A stretch of DNA of 64,000 bases from Staphylococcus shinii (GTDB lineage Bacteria; Bacillota; Bacilli; Staphylococcales; Staphylococcaceae): NCBI RefSeq assembly GCF_017583065.1, contig NZ_JAGEVL010000005.1, positions 1 through 64,000 on the forward strand, written 5' to 3'. Positions 47,681-57,272 of the stretch are shown here, one piece after another (the stretch's first letter is position 1; each line of letters starts with the position of its first letter). The notes below the pieces were generated by a model that was not told where the DNA came from, ran no database searches, and saw nothing but the letters and a program-made list of their open reading frames with translations. Position numbers and translations under genes: made by a program.

Positions 47681-48622
47681 ATGAGTAAAATTTTAGATTC
47701 TTTAATGGGAGCACTTGATAGTGTTATAAGTTTCATCCCAAATATTATAGGTGCATTAATATTCTTAATTATTGCTTGGATTATTGCAGTAATTGTTAAG
47801 AATATCATAGTTAAAGGCCTAGGCGCATTAGGTTTTGAGTCTTGGTTACAAGAAAAAGGCTTAGTAGATGCAGAAAGCGGAAAATCTGAGTCAGCAGGTT
47901 TAATACAAACCTTTGGTAAGCTAGCATACTTCTTAGTATTCTTACTGTTCTTACCGTCAGTATTTGATTCATTAAATATGCAATCAGTATCAAAACCTAT
48001 TAAAGGTATGATGAGCAGTATACTTAACTTTGCACCTAAAATTATTGTTGCAATAGTAATATTAGTGATTGGTTTATTTATCGCAAAAGTTTTAGGTACA
48101 TTAGTGAAAAACATATTATCAAGTTTAAATGTAAGTAAATTTAATCAATATGTTAATTTTGGAAAAAATGAAGATAGCATAGATATTCCAGTAGCAGCTG
48201 GTTGGGTAATCACTACGTTAATTGGTTTATTCTTTACAGTTCAAGCGCTTAGCACAGTGAATTTATCTGTATTAAACCAAATTGGTGAAGCAATTATCGG
48301 TTACTTACCGCTTGTTATTTCTGCTGCAATCATTTTAGCATTAGGATTAATCGGTGGTAACTTAGTTGCAAAATTTATTAACAAATCAACTGGGAACGGT
48401 ATGTTGGCTGAAATTGTAAAATATTTAGTCATTATTGTTTCCGTATTTATGACATTAGATCAGCTAAACTTTGCGCAAAGTATTGTTAACGTAGCATTCT
48501 TATTAATTTTAGGTGCTGTAGCTGTAGCATTTGCAATTGCGTTTGGTATTGGCGGTAAGTCGTTTGCCGAGAAACAACTTGAAAAATTCTCTAATAAAAT
48601 CGATTCAGAAAATAAAAAATAA
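47681..48622 (+). CDS. Mechanosensitive-channel-like membrane protein (CmpX/TM-helix repeat type)
   Basis: The 313-residue protein has five or six membrane segments arranged as repeated conserved TM-helix units (VISFIPNIIGALIFLIIAWII, LNFAPKIIVAIVILVIGLFI, IIGYLPLVISAAIILALGLIGG; read in parts), followed by AFAIAFGIGGKSFAEKQLEKF. This pattern is the PF05552 family often annotated as mechanosensitive ion channels, although it lacks the MscS beta domain. It may help osmotic or membrane-stress responses, in keeping with the SigB-like promoter upstream. Confidence 0.8.
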   Translation: MSKILDSLMGALDSVISFIPNIIGALIFLIIAWIIAVIVKNIIVKGLGALGFESWLQEKGLVDAESGKSESAGLIQTFGKLAYFLVFLLFLPSVFDSLNMQSVSKPIKGMMSSILNFAPKIIVAIVILVIGLFIAKVLGTLVKNILSSLNVSKFNQYVNFGKNEDSIDIPVAAGWVITTLIGLFFTVQALSTVNLSVLNQIGEAIIGYLPLVISAAIILALGLIGGNLVAKFINKSTGNGMLAEIVKYLVIIVSVFMTLDQLNFAQSIVNVAFLLILGAVAVAFAIAFGIGGKSFAEKQLEKFSNKIDSENKK

Positions 48623-48655
48623 TTAAAAGCAGAATTAGTTTTTGCTTTATTAGCG

Positions 48656-48697
48656 AAAGGACTATTGCTACCAATTTCGGGGCAATGGTCCTTTTTT
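48656..48697 (+). terminator. Terminator of the channel-like gene
   Basis: AAAGGACTATTGC pairs with GCAATGGTCCTTT (one G-U pair), followed by TTTTT. Confidence 0.88.
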
Positions 48698-48960
48698 CTA
48701 ATTGTGAATTGAATGCAAAAATGATGTATTATTTACAATAAAAGGGGTTAAAGTCGTATTGATATATACGTTATTATCGTTTCATTTAAGTGTATAGAGT
48801 CAACTATGGTATAGGGTTGAATGGTTTATAATGAATAAAACAAATAGTAAGTCTGCTATAATTATAAAAATGTTATGGTTATATTGTGTATATATTTCCT
48901 AGGAAAAGACAAAATAATTATAACGAAAGTGATTAATATAGATAAGGAATGTGAGTATGA
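48698..48960. other. Upstream region of the MarR gene
   Basis: AT-rich; no gene seen. It must contain the MarR gene promoter; no clear palindromic operator was noted. Confidence 0.35.
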
Positions 48961-49416
48961 ATGGAAGGAAACAATAATGATTATGAAAACTTGTTATTTT
49001 ACTTTGCGTATAAAACTTTTATAAATACGGCAGATGAAATAATTGAAGATTATGGTTTGAATAGACAACATCACAGATTTTTATTTTTTATAGAAAAAGT
49101 TCCAGGTATTACAATTAAAAATCTTTTGAAAAGTATGGAAATTTCTAAACAAGGCAGTCACGCAACTCTGAAAAAACTTAAAGATGAAGCATTTATTGTT
49201 GAAAAACAGACAGAAGCTGATAAACGAATTAAAGCCCTTTATCCTACTGAAAAAGGTACAAAATTAGTTCGTGAATTAAACAAAGCGCAGAATGATTTAT
49301 TTAGAGATATCCAAAAAAAAGTCGGTAATGACTGGTATGCAATTATGGAAGAATTTGCTTCGTATCGTACAGGATTCCAAGAGGTAAAATATTTGAAAGG
49401 CGATGTGAAAGATTAA
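48961..49416 (+). CDS. MarR-family winged-helix regulator
   Basis: The 151-residue protein shows a MarR core: helix HHRFLFFIEKVPGITIKNLLKSMEISKQGSHATLKKLKDEAFIV (residues about 40-80, read in parts) and a wing with ADKRIKALYPTEKG. No cysteine lies in the redox-sensing N-terminal position seen in OhrR/MhqR types. It is monocistronic. The decarboxylase gene downstream is a possible target, based only on proximity. Confidence 0.82.
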   Translation: MEGNNNDYENLLFYFAYKTFINTADEIIEDYGLNRQHHRFLFFIEKVPGITIKNLLKSMEISKQGSHATLKKLKDEAFIVEKQTEADKRIKALYPTEKGTKLVRELNKAQNDLFRDIQKKVGNDWYAIMEEFASYRTGFQEVKYLKGDVKD

Positions 49417-49831
49417 AGCGTTTGTATAATATACAGTTAGCGGTATTAAAATCAAAACTTGTTAAAATATAGCACTGTATGAATACAACTCAACTCTTCA
49501 CGATTTTGAAAAAACTAAATTGCATCGTATAAAAAGTGTTCCGGGTCATCATTAGATGTCTCGGAATTTTTAATTATAAGTAGAAATAGCACTATTAATA
49601 TTTCAGCTAACTGCGTTTTAAATTGGATGTCTTTTTAAAGGAGGAGGACATTGTAATCTTAGACCTCTGTAATATCTTTTACGTGCGCCAAACCGTTGTT
49701 AAAGTTTAATAATGTTGGTATTTATGTGAGTGATTTCGGGAAGGTTCACTTAATAATAAGAGTCAATATTGTTGACCTTTATTATGTTATAAGTTAAATT
49801 TGAAGTGTATTAGATATAGAGTAAAGGGGAA
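49417..49831. other. Intergenic region before the decarboxylase gene
   Basis: A terminator-like hairpin (TTCCGGGTCATC / GATGTCTCGGAA, 49539-49566, followed by T5) ends the MarR unit. Further on, an imperfect palindrome ATAATAAGAGTCAA-N5-TTGACCTTTATTAT (49753-49785) overlaps a possible -35 TTGACC. No gene is visible; a T-box leader was looked for and not found. Confidence 0.5.
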
Positions 49832-51481
49832 ATGAAAATGAAAAAACGTGTAGGACAATATCTAATGGACTGTTTGGGCAATGTTGGTGTAGATAAAGTG
49901 TTTGGTGTACCAGGAGATTTTAACCTTACCTTTCTAGATGATATTATTAGTCGTAATGACTTAGAATGGGTTGGCAATACGAATGAATTAAATGCAAGTT
50001 ATGCTGCAGATGGTTATGCAAGGTTAAAGGGCATTGCTGCTATGGTAACGACATTTGGTGTAGGAGAGCTAAGTGCCGTAAACGGTATTGCTGGGTCATA
50101 TGCAGAACGTGTACCAGTTATTCAAATTACTGGCGCACCGACACGTGCCGTTGAACAAGCTGGTAAATATGTGCATCATTCCTTAGGTGAGGGACATTTT
50201 GATGACTATAGAAATATGTATGATTCAATTACGACAGCACAAGCTTATATCACGCCTGAAAATGCACAATCGGAAATTCCGAGAGTGATAAATGCTGCAT
50301 TATTTGAAAAAAGACCAGTTCATATTCACTTACCAATCGATGTAGCGAATACCGAGATAGAAATAATATCAACTTTTGAAATAGCAGAGCATCAACATAT
50401 GGATGTTTCTAAATATATGCAAATGATAGTGGGAAAATTACAAAGTGCAGAACAACCTGTTATCATCACTGGTCACGAAATTAATAGTTTCGGATTACAT
50501 GAAGCTTTAGAAAAATTTGTAACACAAACCCATATTCCAGTTGCACAATTATCATTAGGTAAAGGTGCATTTAATGAAGAAAGTCCATATTATATGGGGG
50601 TTTATGATGGCGCATTAGCAGATAAAGCCATAAGAGACTATGTAGACCAAAGTGATGCAATTTTAAATATCGGTGCAAAATTGACAGATTCAGCCACAGC
50701 TGGATATTCTTATCAATTTGATATTGATGATGTAGTAATGATTAATCATCATAATTTTAAAATGAATGAAACGAAAGATAATGATGTATCGTTAGTAGAT
50801 TTACTAGCTGGATTAAATAAACTTAATTATGTAAATCACACGGATTTTCCGAAATATAAGCGCCCAAGTGCGCATGATTATGATTTGAATGATGACCCTT
50901 TAACACAAGAGACTTACTTCAAAATGATGCAGGATTTTATTAAAGATGAAGATGTAATTATAGCTGAGCAAGGAACTTCATTCTTTGGGGCGTATGATTT
51001 AGCATTAAATCAACATAATAAATTTATCGGACAACCATTGTGGGGCTCTATTGGTTATACATTACCTGCGACTTTAGGTACACAATTGGCTGATCCTAAA
51101 CGTAGAAACTTATTATTGATTGGTGACGGTTCGTTACAATTAACTGTGCAAGCTATATCTACGATGATAAGGGAAGAAATTAAACCAGTTATATTTGTTA
51201 TAAATAATGATGGCTATACAGTAGAACGTAAAATTCACGGCGAAAATGAAATGTATAACGACATCCAAATGTGGGATTATAAGTTATTACCAACTGTCTT
51301 TGGTGGTAAAGATGAAGTATGTACGCATGATGTCAACACGAGTGAAGAATTCCAAAAGGTGTTACTTCAAGTTGAAGCACAACCAGATAGAATGCATTTT
51401 ATAGAAGTGAAAATGGATGTGCATGATGCCCCTCGTAAGTTAAATGCGATAGGTCAGGCATTTGCTAAGCAAAACGGCTAA
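49832..51481 (+). CDS. ipdC: Thiamine-diphosphate 2-keto acid decarboxylase (indolepyruvate decarboxylase type)
   Basis: The 549-residue ThDP enzyme has the N-terminal glutamate region (VFGVPGDFNL...WVGNTNELNASYAADGYAR), the HH pair in YVHHSLGEG, and the ThDP-binding motif GDGSLQLTVQ...NNDGYTVE near 427-465. This pattern fits indolepyruvate/phenylpyruvate/branched-chain 2-keto acid decarboxylases rather than acetolactate synthase. Products would be aldehydes from amino-acid transamination. Two near-adjacent ATGs share the AAGGGGAA site. The gene is monocistronic. Confidence 0.85.
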   Translation: MKMKKRVGQYLMDCLGNVGVDKVFGVPGDFNLTFLDDIISRNDLEWVGNTNELNASYAADGYARLKGIAAMVTTFGVGELSAVNGIAGSYAERVPVIQITGAPTRAVEQAGKYVHHSLGEGHFDDYRNMYDSITTAQAYITPENAQSEIPRVINAALFEKRPVHIHLPIDVANTEIEIISTFEIAEHQHMDVSKYMQMIVGKLQSAEQPVIITGHEINSFGLHEALEKFVTQTHIPVAQLSLGKGAFNEESPYYMGVYDGALADKAIRDYVDQSDAILNIGAKLTDSATAGYSYQFDIDDVVMINHHNFKMNETKDNDVSLVDLLAGLNKLNYVNHTDFPKYKRPSAHDYDLNDDPLTQETYFKMMQDFIKDEDVIIAEQGTSFFGAYDLALNQHNKFIGQPLWGSIGYTLPATLGTQLADPKRRNLLLIGDGSLQLTVQAISTMIREEIKPVIFVINNDGYTVERKIHGENEMYNDIQMWDYKLLPTVFGGKDEVCTHDVNTSEEFQKVLLQVEAQPDRMHFIEVKMDVHDAPRKLNAIGQAFAKQNG

Positions 51482-51545
51482 TATGAAAAAATAGTTTGGA
51501 ATTTATACATTTGTGTTAGATATTTAGATAGTATTTTAAATTAAC

Positions 51546-51595
51546 AAACGCGAAACCATAAAACCAGATAAGGTATTATGGTTTCGCGTTTTTTT
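51546..51595. terminator. Bidirectional terminator embedded in the end of the OYE gene
   Basis: A 15-bp perfect stem (AAACGCGAAACCATA 51546-51560 with 51577-51591) is followed by T-rich sequence. The last six codons and stop of the convergent oxidoreductase gene form one arm. Confidence 0.92.
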
Positions 51596-52805
51596 CGACT
51601 GCAGTATATTCCACTTGGTCATAATTTTCTTCAAGTTTACGTAGTTCGTCACGTGTTTCTTTATTTAAACCTTCGCCGTAATCCATCATCTTAACAATAT
51701 CTTTAAATGCTGCATATGGGATAGCTAATTCTTCTATATCTTCAAGGGTAACATGTAAATTGATTTTTTCAGGAGTACCATTAGCTAATTTCGATACGAA
51801 ATCAGGCTCTGTTACAAAAGGTGATGACATACCAACCATATCGGCATGTTTCAATGCGTCCAAGGCACTTTCAGGTGAATTAATTCCACCACTAGCAATA
51901 ACAGGTACTCTGCCTCTTAGGTAGTCACGGACAACTGCATTTACAAATTGTCCTTTATAATTACCATCTGAACGAACCTTGTTTTGGTAAATTTGACGAC
52001 CCCAACTAGCAATTGCCAGATATTGTATATCTGCGGTTTCTAAAACCCAGTCTAGATGTTGGTTGAATTCGTCAATTGTATAACCAATGTCGCTCCCGCG
52101 TGTTTCTTCAGGTGTGGCACGATAACCTAGTATAAAGTTAGGTGGAGCCTCCTTATCGATAACAGATTGCACAGCAGCTAATATCTCTAAGCCTATACGT
52201 GCACGATTCCTTAAATTTTGTGATCCGTATTGATCCGTACGTTGATTAGAAAATGTAGAAAAAAAGGTTTGAATGAGTAGGCGTTGTGCTGCGGAGATTT
52301 CAACACCATCAAATCCAGCCTGAATGGCACGTGAAGTTGCATCTGCGTATTGTTTAATCACAGCGTCAATCTTTGTTTGTGACATTGCCAACACCTCATG
52401 TTGGATAGGTGAATGTAATGACATAGGACTAGGTCCGTATACTTGACCAAAATTTAAAATAGCTTGGTTTGAAAATCTACCTGCATGTGTAAGTTGCAAA
52501 ATAGCTTTATTACCATCTTGTTTCATGGCAGTAGCTAATTTTTTTAAACCTGGGATACAGCTGTCATCAATAATACTAAATCCATATTCAAAAAGTTGAC
52601 CATATGGTTCTATATAAGCAGCACCAGTTACTTGAAGCGGCGCTGCATGTGAACGTCTTTGTGCATAACGCAAGTCTTGGGCTGTAATATGACCATTTTG
52701 TGTAGAGGAATTAGTCGTCATGGGTGAAAGTACAAAACGATTATTTAAGTTAACTCCGTTGGGCAGTGTAATTGTTTTGAAAAGTGAATCAAAATTATTT
52801 ATCAT
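51576..52805 (-). CDS. NADH-dependent flavin oxidoreductase, Old Yellow Enzyme family
   Basis: The 409-residue protein has an OYE TIM barrel: RFVLSPMTTNSS near the start, QLTHAGRFSN (His-Ala-Gly-Arg motif), FDGVEISAAQRLLIQTFFS where classical OYEs have GVEIHGAHGYL, and PVIASGGINSPE. It probably reduces activated alkenes or quinones with FMN. An equivalent gene lies beside the SirTM/GcvH-L operon in S. aureus, so it likely belongs to that stress system. It is divergent from the operon. Its 3' end lies in the terminator stem. Confidence 0.85.
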   Translation of the reverse strand: MINNFDSLFKTITLPNGVNLNNRFVLSPMTTNSSTQNGHITAQDLRYAQRRSHAAPLQVTGAAYIEPYGQLFEYGFSIIDDSCIPGLKKLATAMKQDGNKAILQLTHAGRFSNQAILNFGQVYGPSPMSLHSPIQHEVLAMSQTKIDAVIKQYADATSRAIQAGFDGVEISAAQRLLIQTFFSTFSNQRTDQYGSQNLRNRARIGLEILAAVQSVIDKEAPPNFILGYRATPEETRGSDIGYTIDEFNQHLDWVLETADIQYLAIASWGRQIYQNKVRSDGNYKGQFVNAVVRDYLRGRVPVIASGGINSPESALDALKHADMVGMSSPFVTEPDFVSKLANGTPEKINLHVTLEDIEELAIPYAAFKDIVKMMDYGEGLNKETRDELRKLEENYDQVEYTAVEKNAKP

Positions 52806-52992
52806 AGCTTTGACCTCATTCTTTGTTGTAATATGTAATTTAAAATTAACATTAATGTGACAGAATGGTCAATTAAACAAGAAATTTCGACATTTTATAA
52901 GCAAAATATAACAAAATATTTCTATATCCGTTATTCTATAAAGTGAGAGTAATATGTGTTGAATTTGATATTCTGACTAAATACAATTTAAT

Positions 52993-53021
52993 TTTACATT
53001 GCTATAAGTAATAAATATAGA
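52993..53021 (+). promoter_or_regulatory. SigA-type promoter of the SirTM operon
   Basis: TTTACA (52993-52998) - 17 bp - TATAGA (53016-53021) lies about 40 bp before the first gene's start; spacing is optimal. Confidence 0.55.
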
Positions 53022-53060
53022 AAAGCATATGTATGTGGTATAACGGGAGTGAATTTAAAC

Positions 53061-54065
53061 TTGGTAAAGTTGAACATATTAGATTATGCTGTCATTGATG
53101 AAGGACAAACGGCGGAAGGTGCCTTACAAGACACTGTAAAGTTAGCACAATTAGCAGATGAATTAGGTTATAAACGGTTTTGGATCACGGAACACCATAA
53201 CGTTCCAGCGTTTGCTTGTGCTAGCCCAGAGTTAATGATGATGCAACTGTTAGCAAAGACACAACGTATACGGCTAGGTTCGGGTGGTGTGATGTTACCA
53301 CACTATAGTCCATTTAAAGTGGCGGAAAACTTTCGATTGTTAGAGGCGTTTTACCCAATGAGAGTAGATTTAGGTATTGGTAATAATCCGGGCACCTCCA
53401 GTGTGAAAAAAGCACTTAATGAAACAAAATCTTACTTTTTAGACTACAAGCAGTCTATATTAGACATAAGAGATTATTTAACTGAAAATAACATAGAACA
53501 ACGATTAGATAATGTGTTAGCACAACCAAGTATTACGACAGTTCCTCAAATGTGGTTGTTAAGTACAAGTGTTGATTCCGCGAAAATGGCAGGCGAAGTA
53601 GGAATGGGATATACTTTAGGAACATTCTTATTACCAAATGCTACGGCCATCCAAAACGCTAAAGCAAGTGTTCAAGCTTATAGAGCGTCATTTAAACCGA
53701 CTAAGTTAAATATGAATCCTATAGTTATGACCACGGTGTTTACTGTAGTTGCTGACAATGAGGAATATGCCTCATTATTAGCACAAGCATTAGATGTTTG
53801 GCTGTTGGGTAAAAAACAATTTGCAGAATTTAATCGTATGCCATCAATAGCGACAGCTCAAGATTATCAAAAGTCAGAAAGAGATAAACAGTTAATTGCA
53901 CAAAATCGCGCACGTATGGTTGTTGGGACAAAAGCAACTGTTCAAAGCCAACTAGAGCAAATAATAGAAACATTTGATGCAGACGAACTTATGATTGTCC
54001 CATTAATACCAGGTTTCGAAAATCGGAGTCGCACAATAGAATTGATTGCAGAAATGAATTTATAA
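53061..54065 (+). CDS. LLM-class flavin monooxygenase of the SirTM operon
   Basis: The luciferase-like TIM-barrel protein shows LAQLADELGYKRFWITEHHNVPAFACASPE, GSGGVMLPHYSPFKVAE and RVDLGIGNNPGT (read in parts), typical of the MsnO8-like LLM subgroup. The frame is open from GTG 53049, but GGGAG directly abuts that codon. TTG 53061, 12 nt after the site, gives MVKLNILDYAV, which fits the usual family N-terminus, so I prefer it (334 residues). It is the first gene of the lipoylation/ADP-ribosylation operon, suggesting oxidative or electrophilic stress chemistry. Confidence 0.85.
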   Translation: MVKLNILDYAVIDEGQTAEGALQDTVKLAQLADELGYKRFWITEHHNVPAFACASPELMMMQLLAKTQRIRLGSGGVMLPHYSPFKVAENFRLLEAFYPMRVDLGIGNNPGTSSVKKALNETKSYFLDYKQSILDIRDYLTENNIEQRLDNVLAQPSITTVPQMWLLSTSVDSAKMAGEVGMGYTLGTFLLPNATAIQNAKASVQAYRASFKPTKLNMNPIVMTTVFTVVADNEEYASLLAQALDVWLLGKKQFAEFNRMPSIATAQDYQKSERDKQLIAQNRARMVVGTKATVQSQLEQIIETFDADELMIVPLIPGFENRSRTIELIAEMNL

Positions 54066-54085
54066 TTAAAGAAAGGAAGATATAA

Positions 54086-54418
54086 ATGAAAAAATTAGCG
54101 AATTACTTATGGATTGAAAAAACAGGAGAACAATATGTTTATAGAATGACACCAGAATTACAAGATGATGTAGGAACTGTAGGTTATGTGGCGTTTATGG
54201 GTGAAGATAATGTGAAAGTTGACGATGAAATTGTCAGTATCGAAGCTTCAAAAACAGTTTTAGACGTACAATCTCCATTAGCAGGTAAAATTGTGGCACG
54301 TAATACCAAGGCAGAAGATGAGCCGACACTTTTAAATTCTGAAAAGCCAGAAGAGAACTGGTTAGTAAAATTAGAAAACATTGATGAAGCAGCCTTTAAT
54401 GCACTTCCAGAGGCATAA
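54086..54418 (+). CDS. gcvH-L: GcvH-like lipoyl carrier protein (GcvH-L)
   Basis: The 110-residue protein is a lipoyl domain related to glycine cleavage H protein, with the lipoylation lysine K56 in [10 protein letters not shown] and the [11 protein letters not shown] segment. In the described system GcvH-L is lipoylated by LplA2 and then becomes the target of SirTM mono-ADP-ribosylation. It lies 20 nt after the LLM gene, and the macrodomain gene starts 3 nt after its stop, consistent with a tight complex. Confidence 0.93.
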   Translation: MKKLANYLWIEKTGEQYVYRMTPELQDDVGTVGYVAFMGEDNVKVDDEIVSIEASKTVLDVQSPLAGKIVARNTKAEDEPTLLNSEKPEENWLVKLENIDEAAFNALPEA

Positions 54419-54421
54419 AAC

Positions 54422-55207
54422 ATGCAACAAGTAGAACGCTTAGCGTATTTGATTGAATATTTATGGCATGAGGCAAATGGTGATAAAACATTAGACTTAC
54501 CTGATACAGAACAAGCACGTTGGGAGATGTTTAGAAGTTTAATAAATATAAGGCCAGCAAAAGGTATATCTAAAGATTTTATTGATGTACAAGATGCATT
54601 ATTAAATCAATATAATAAACAACAAGTGACCGATATGGCGTCTTTAACACCATGCTTAGATAACGATATTTATTTATGGCAAGGTGATATTACGCAATTA
54701 CAAGTAGATGCAATTGTGAATGCGGCCAATAGTCAGTTGTTAGGTTGTTTTGAACCGAATCATAATTGTATAGATAATATTATTCATACAAAAGCAGGTG
54801 TACAGTTACGTTTAGCATGCGCAGAGCTAATAGAAAGCCAAGGAAAACAAGAAGGCGTGGGTAAAGCGAAAATCACAGATGCTTATAATTTACCTGCAAA
54901 TTACGTTATTCATACAGTTGGACCACAAATACGTAAAACGCCAGTGTCACGAATGAATCGTGATTTGCTTGCGCGATGCTATCGAAACTGTTTAGAAATA
55001 GCAGACAAGCATCAACTAAAGAGTATTGCTTTTTGTTGTATTTCTACAGGAGTCTTTGGTTTTCCACAAGCAGAAGCCTCTCGAATTGCTATAGATACGG
55101 TGTTGAATTATAAACAAACCCATCAATCAGCAATTAAAGTAATATTCAATGTGTTTACTGATATAGATGCTAAGTTATACAAGGAGGGCTTGAAACATAA
55201 TGACTGA
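54422..55207 (+). CDS. Macrodomain protein-ADP-ribose hydrolase, zinc-macro type
   Basis: The 261-residue protein has an N-terminal helical extension of about 85 residues and a macrodomain with [23 protein letters not shown], a Cys/His cluster (C109, H114, C116 in [12 protein letters not shown]) that fits a zinc site, and the phosphate loop STGVFGFPQ. It removes ADP-ribose from GcvH-L in the S. aureus and S. pyogenes systems. The C-terminal end overlaps the SirTM gene by 8 nt, showing coupling between writer and eraser. Confidence 0.92.
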   Translation: MQQVERLAYLIEYLWHEANGDKTLDLPDTEQARWEMFRSLINIRPAKGISKDFIDVQDALLNQYNKQQVTDMASLTPCLDNDIYLWQGDITQLQVDAIVNAANSQLLGCFEPNHNCIDNIIHTKAGVQLRLACAELIESQGKQEGVGKAKITDAYNLPANYVIHTVGPQIRKTPVSRMNRDLLARCYRNCLEIADKHQLKSIAFCCISTGVFGFPQAEASRIAIDTVLNYKQTHQSAIKVIFNVFTDIDAKLYKEGLKHND

Positions 55208-56084
55208 ATCAACATGGGACGTCTTAACGACAACATATGACCAACAAGCTGACCAATTAGCTGATGCGTTAGCGGAAGCGGACGCTGTTGTAGTAGGTAT
55301 TGGTGCCGGTATGTCTGCTGCAGATGGATTTACTTATATCGGAGAAAGGTTCACGCAACATTTTCCAGATTTTATAGCCAAATACGGCTTCTTCGATATG
55401 TTGCAGGCAAGTCTACATCCTTTTGAAAGTTGGCAAGAGTATTGGGCGTTTGAAAGTCGTTTTGTTGCACTAAACTATTTAGATCAACCTGTAGGTGCCT
55501 CTTATGTAGCATTAAAACAAATTTTAGAAGCAAAAGATCACCATATTATTACAACAAATGCTGATAACGCTTTTGCAGTAGCAGATTATGATTTAGAAAA
55601 AGTTTTTCATATTCAAGGAGAGTATATTTTATGGCAATGTAGCCAACATTGTCATGCTCAAACCTATCGTGACGATGACGCGATACGCCAAATGGTAGCG
55701 CAACAGGAAGATATGAAGATACCTAGGGAATTAGTGCCGCATTGCCCAAAATGTGATGCGCCTATGGAGATTAATAAACGTAAGGCACAAGTTGGAATGG
55801 TGGAAGATGCAGATTTTGTGGAACAATTGTCGCGTTATAATCAATTTCTTAATACGCATAAAGAAGGTAAAGTGCTTTATCTAGAAATAGGTATTGGCTA
55901 CACGACACCACAATTTGTGAAACATCCTTTTCAACGTATGACACGACAAAATCCAAACGCATTATTCATGACCTTGAATAAAAAAGCTTATCGTATCCCA
56001 GAAGATATACGAGAGAGAACAATACATTTAACTGATGATATTTCAACACTGATTTTAGAAGCGAATAAAAAATTAACTGAATAG
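55200..56084 (+). CDS. sirTM: SirTM, class M sirtuin with ADP-ribosyltransferase activity
   Basis: The 294-residue protein is sirtuin-like with GAGMSAADG (residues 35-43) for NAD binding, TTNADNAF (N120) and a four-cysteine zinc site (C147, C151, C182, C185). The catalytic histidine of deacetylase sirtuins is replaced by glutamine (Q139 in HIQGEY), the class M feature that shifts the enzyme to mono-ADP-ribosylation of lipoylated GcvH-L. The start is behind AAGGAGGG within the end of the macrodomain gene. Confidence 0.93.
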   Translation: MTESTWDVLTTTYDQQADQLADALAEADAVVVGIGAGMSAADGFTYIGERFTQHFPDFIAKYGFFDMLQASLHPFESWQEYWAFESRFVALNYLDQPVGASYVALKQILEAKDHHIITTNADNAFAVADYDLEKVFHIQGEYILWQCSQHCHAQTYRDDDAIRQMVAQQEDMKIPRELVPHCPKCDAPMEINKRKAQVGMVEDADFVEQLSRYNQFLNTHKEGKVLYLEIGIGYTTPQFVKHPFQRMTRQNPNALFMTLNKKAYRIPEDIRERTIHLTDDISTLILEANKKLTE

Positions 56085-56093
56085 GAGATGGCT

Positions 56094-57116
56094 ATGTATT
56101 TAATTGAACCGATTAGAAATGGTGAATATATAACTGATGGTGCTGTATCATTGGCTATGCAAGTATATGTAAGTGAAAACATATTTTTAAATGAAGATAT
56201 ACTTTTCCCATATTATTGTGATCCTAAAGTAGAGATAGGTCGTTTTCAAAATACTGCTGTAGAAATTAACCAAGATTATTTAGAACAAAATGATATTAAA
56301 ATTGTGCGTCGTGATACAGGAGGCGGAGCGGTATATGTAGACCGTGGTGCAGTGAATATGTGCTGTATTCTAGAAAAAGATGATACAATTTATGGTAATT
56401 TTAAAAAATTTTATGAACCGGGTATTCAAGCATTACATCGGCTTGGAGCCACTGAAGTAGAACAAAGTGGGCGTAATGATTTAGCAATTAATGGTAAAAA
56501 GGTATCTGGAGCAGCTATGACACTGATTAAAGGCAGAATTTATGGCGGTTACTCTCTATTGTTAGATGTAGATTATGAACCCATGGTTAATGTTCTTAAA
56601 CCAAATCGCAAAAAAATCGAATCTAAAGGTATTAAATCAGTACGTTCTCGTGTCGGTAGTATTCGACCATACTTAGCATCAGAATATCAAAATATAACAA
56701 TAGAAACATTTAAAAATCTAATGGTTAAGCAAGTGCTAGGTGTTGATGATTTAAGTAATGCTAAACGCTATATTTTAACAGATAAAGATTGGAAAGCGAT
56801 TGATGACATGCTTGAGAAAAAATACAATAACTGGGAGTGGAATTATGGGCGTTCTCCACGTTATGAATATAATCGGGATGCGCGATTAGTAGCAGGAACG
56901 ATTGACATTAGTTTGGCAGTTGAACAAGGTCGAATTTCAGCATGTCGTATTTATGGTGATTTCTTTGGGCAAGGTGATATCAGTGATGTTGAAAATCAAC
57001 TACAAGGTGTTCGGGTAGTAAAAGATGATATTATAGCAGCATTAAATGAGTTAGACGTTACATACTATTTTGGTAAAACGACGCCTGAAGAATTAGCCGA
57101 GGTTATTTTAAGTTAA
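56094..57116 (+). CDS. lplA2: Lipoate--protein ligase LplA2
   Basis: The protein has the ligase core: VRRDTGGGAVYVDRGAVNMC (lipoate-binding RRxxGGG motif), SGRNDLAINGKKVSGAAM with the catalytic lysine, and a complete C-terminal accessory domain (WNYGRSPRYEYNRDARL). It attaches free lipoate to GcvH-L, the modification required before SirTM acts. Two starts are possible (ATG 56088 or 56094); TAGGAG at 56082-56087 favours 56094 (MYLIEPIRNG), giving 340 residues. It is the last gene of the operon. Confidence 0.93.
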   Translation: MYLIEPIRNGEYITDGAVSLAMQVYVSENIFLNEDILFPYYCDPKVEIGRFQNTAVEINQDYLEQNDIKIVRRDTGGGAVYVDRGAVNMCCILEKDDTIYGNFKKFYEPGIQALHRLGATEVEQSGRNDLAINGKKVSGAAMTLIKGRIYGGYSLLLDVDYEPMVNVLKPNRKKIESKGIKSVRSRVGSIRPYLASEYQNITIETFKNLMVKQVLGVDDLSNAKRYILTDKDWKAIDDMLEKKYNNWEWNYGRSPRYEYNRDARLVAGTIDISLAVEQGRISACRIYGDFFGQGDISDVENQLQGVRVVKDDIIAALNELDVTYYFGKTTPEELAEVILS

Positions 57117-57209
57117 TTAAAAAGGTAAACTAAGGCGTATACGTCGAACGTCGAATAAAAATGAATTTCAGTGTAATTTTAAGTGTCTAAACTAAGCCAA
57201 ATCCATGTC

Positions 57210-57234
57210 GTTTGGAAAAATGAATGTCGGGTAT
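57210..57234 (+). promoter_or_regulatory. SigB promoter before the 66-residue protein gene
   Basis: GTTTGG (57210-57215) - 13 bp - GGGTAT (57229-57234) closely matches the staphylococcal SigB consensus GTTTAA-N12-15-GGGTAT. It lies 39 bp before the start codon. Confidence 0.65.
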
Positions 57235-57272
57235 GGCAATTATAAGATCTTGATATATAAGGGGGATCCCGT

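Noticed and set aside
49600-49831. T-box or riboswitch leader before the decarboxylase gene
   Set aside because: No T-box GGTGG-type antiterminator motif or terminator pairing close to the start was found; only an imperfect palindrome is present.
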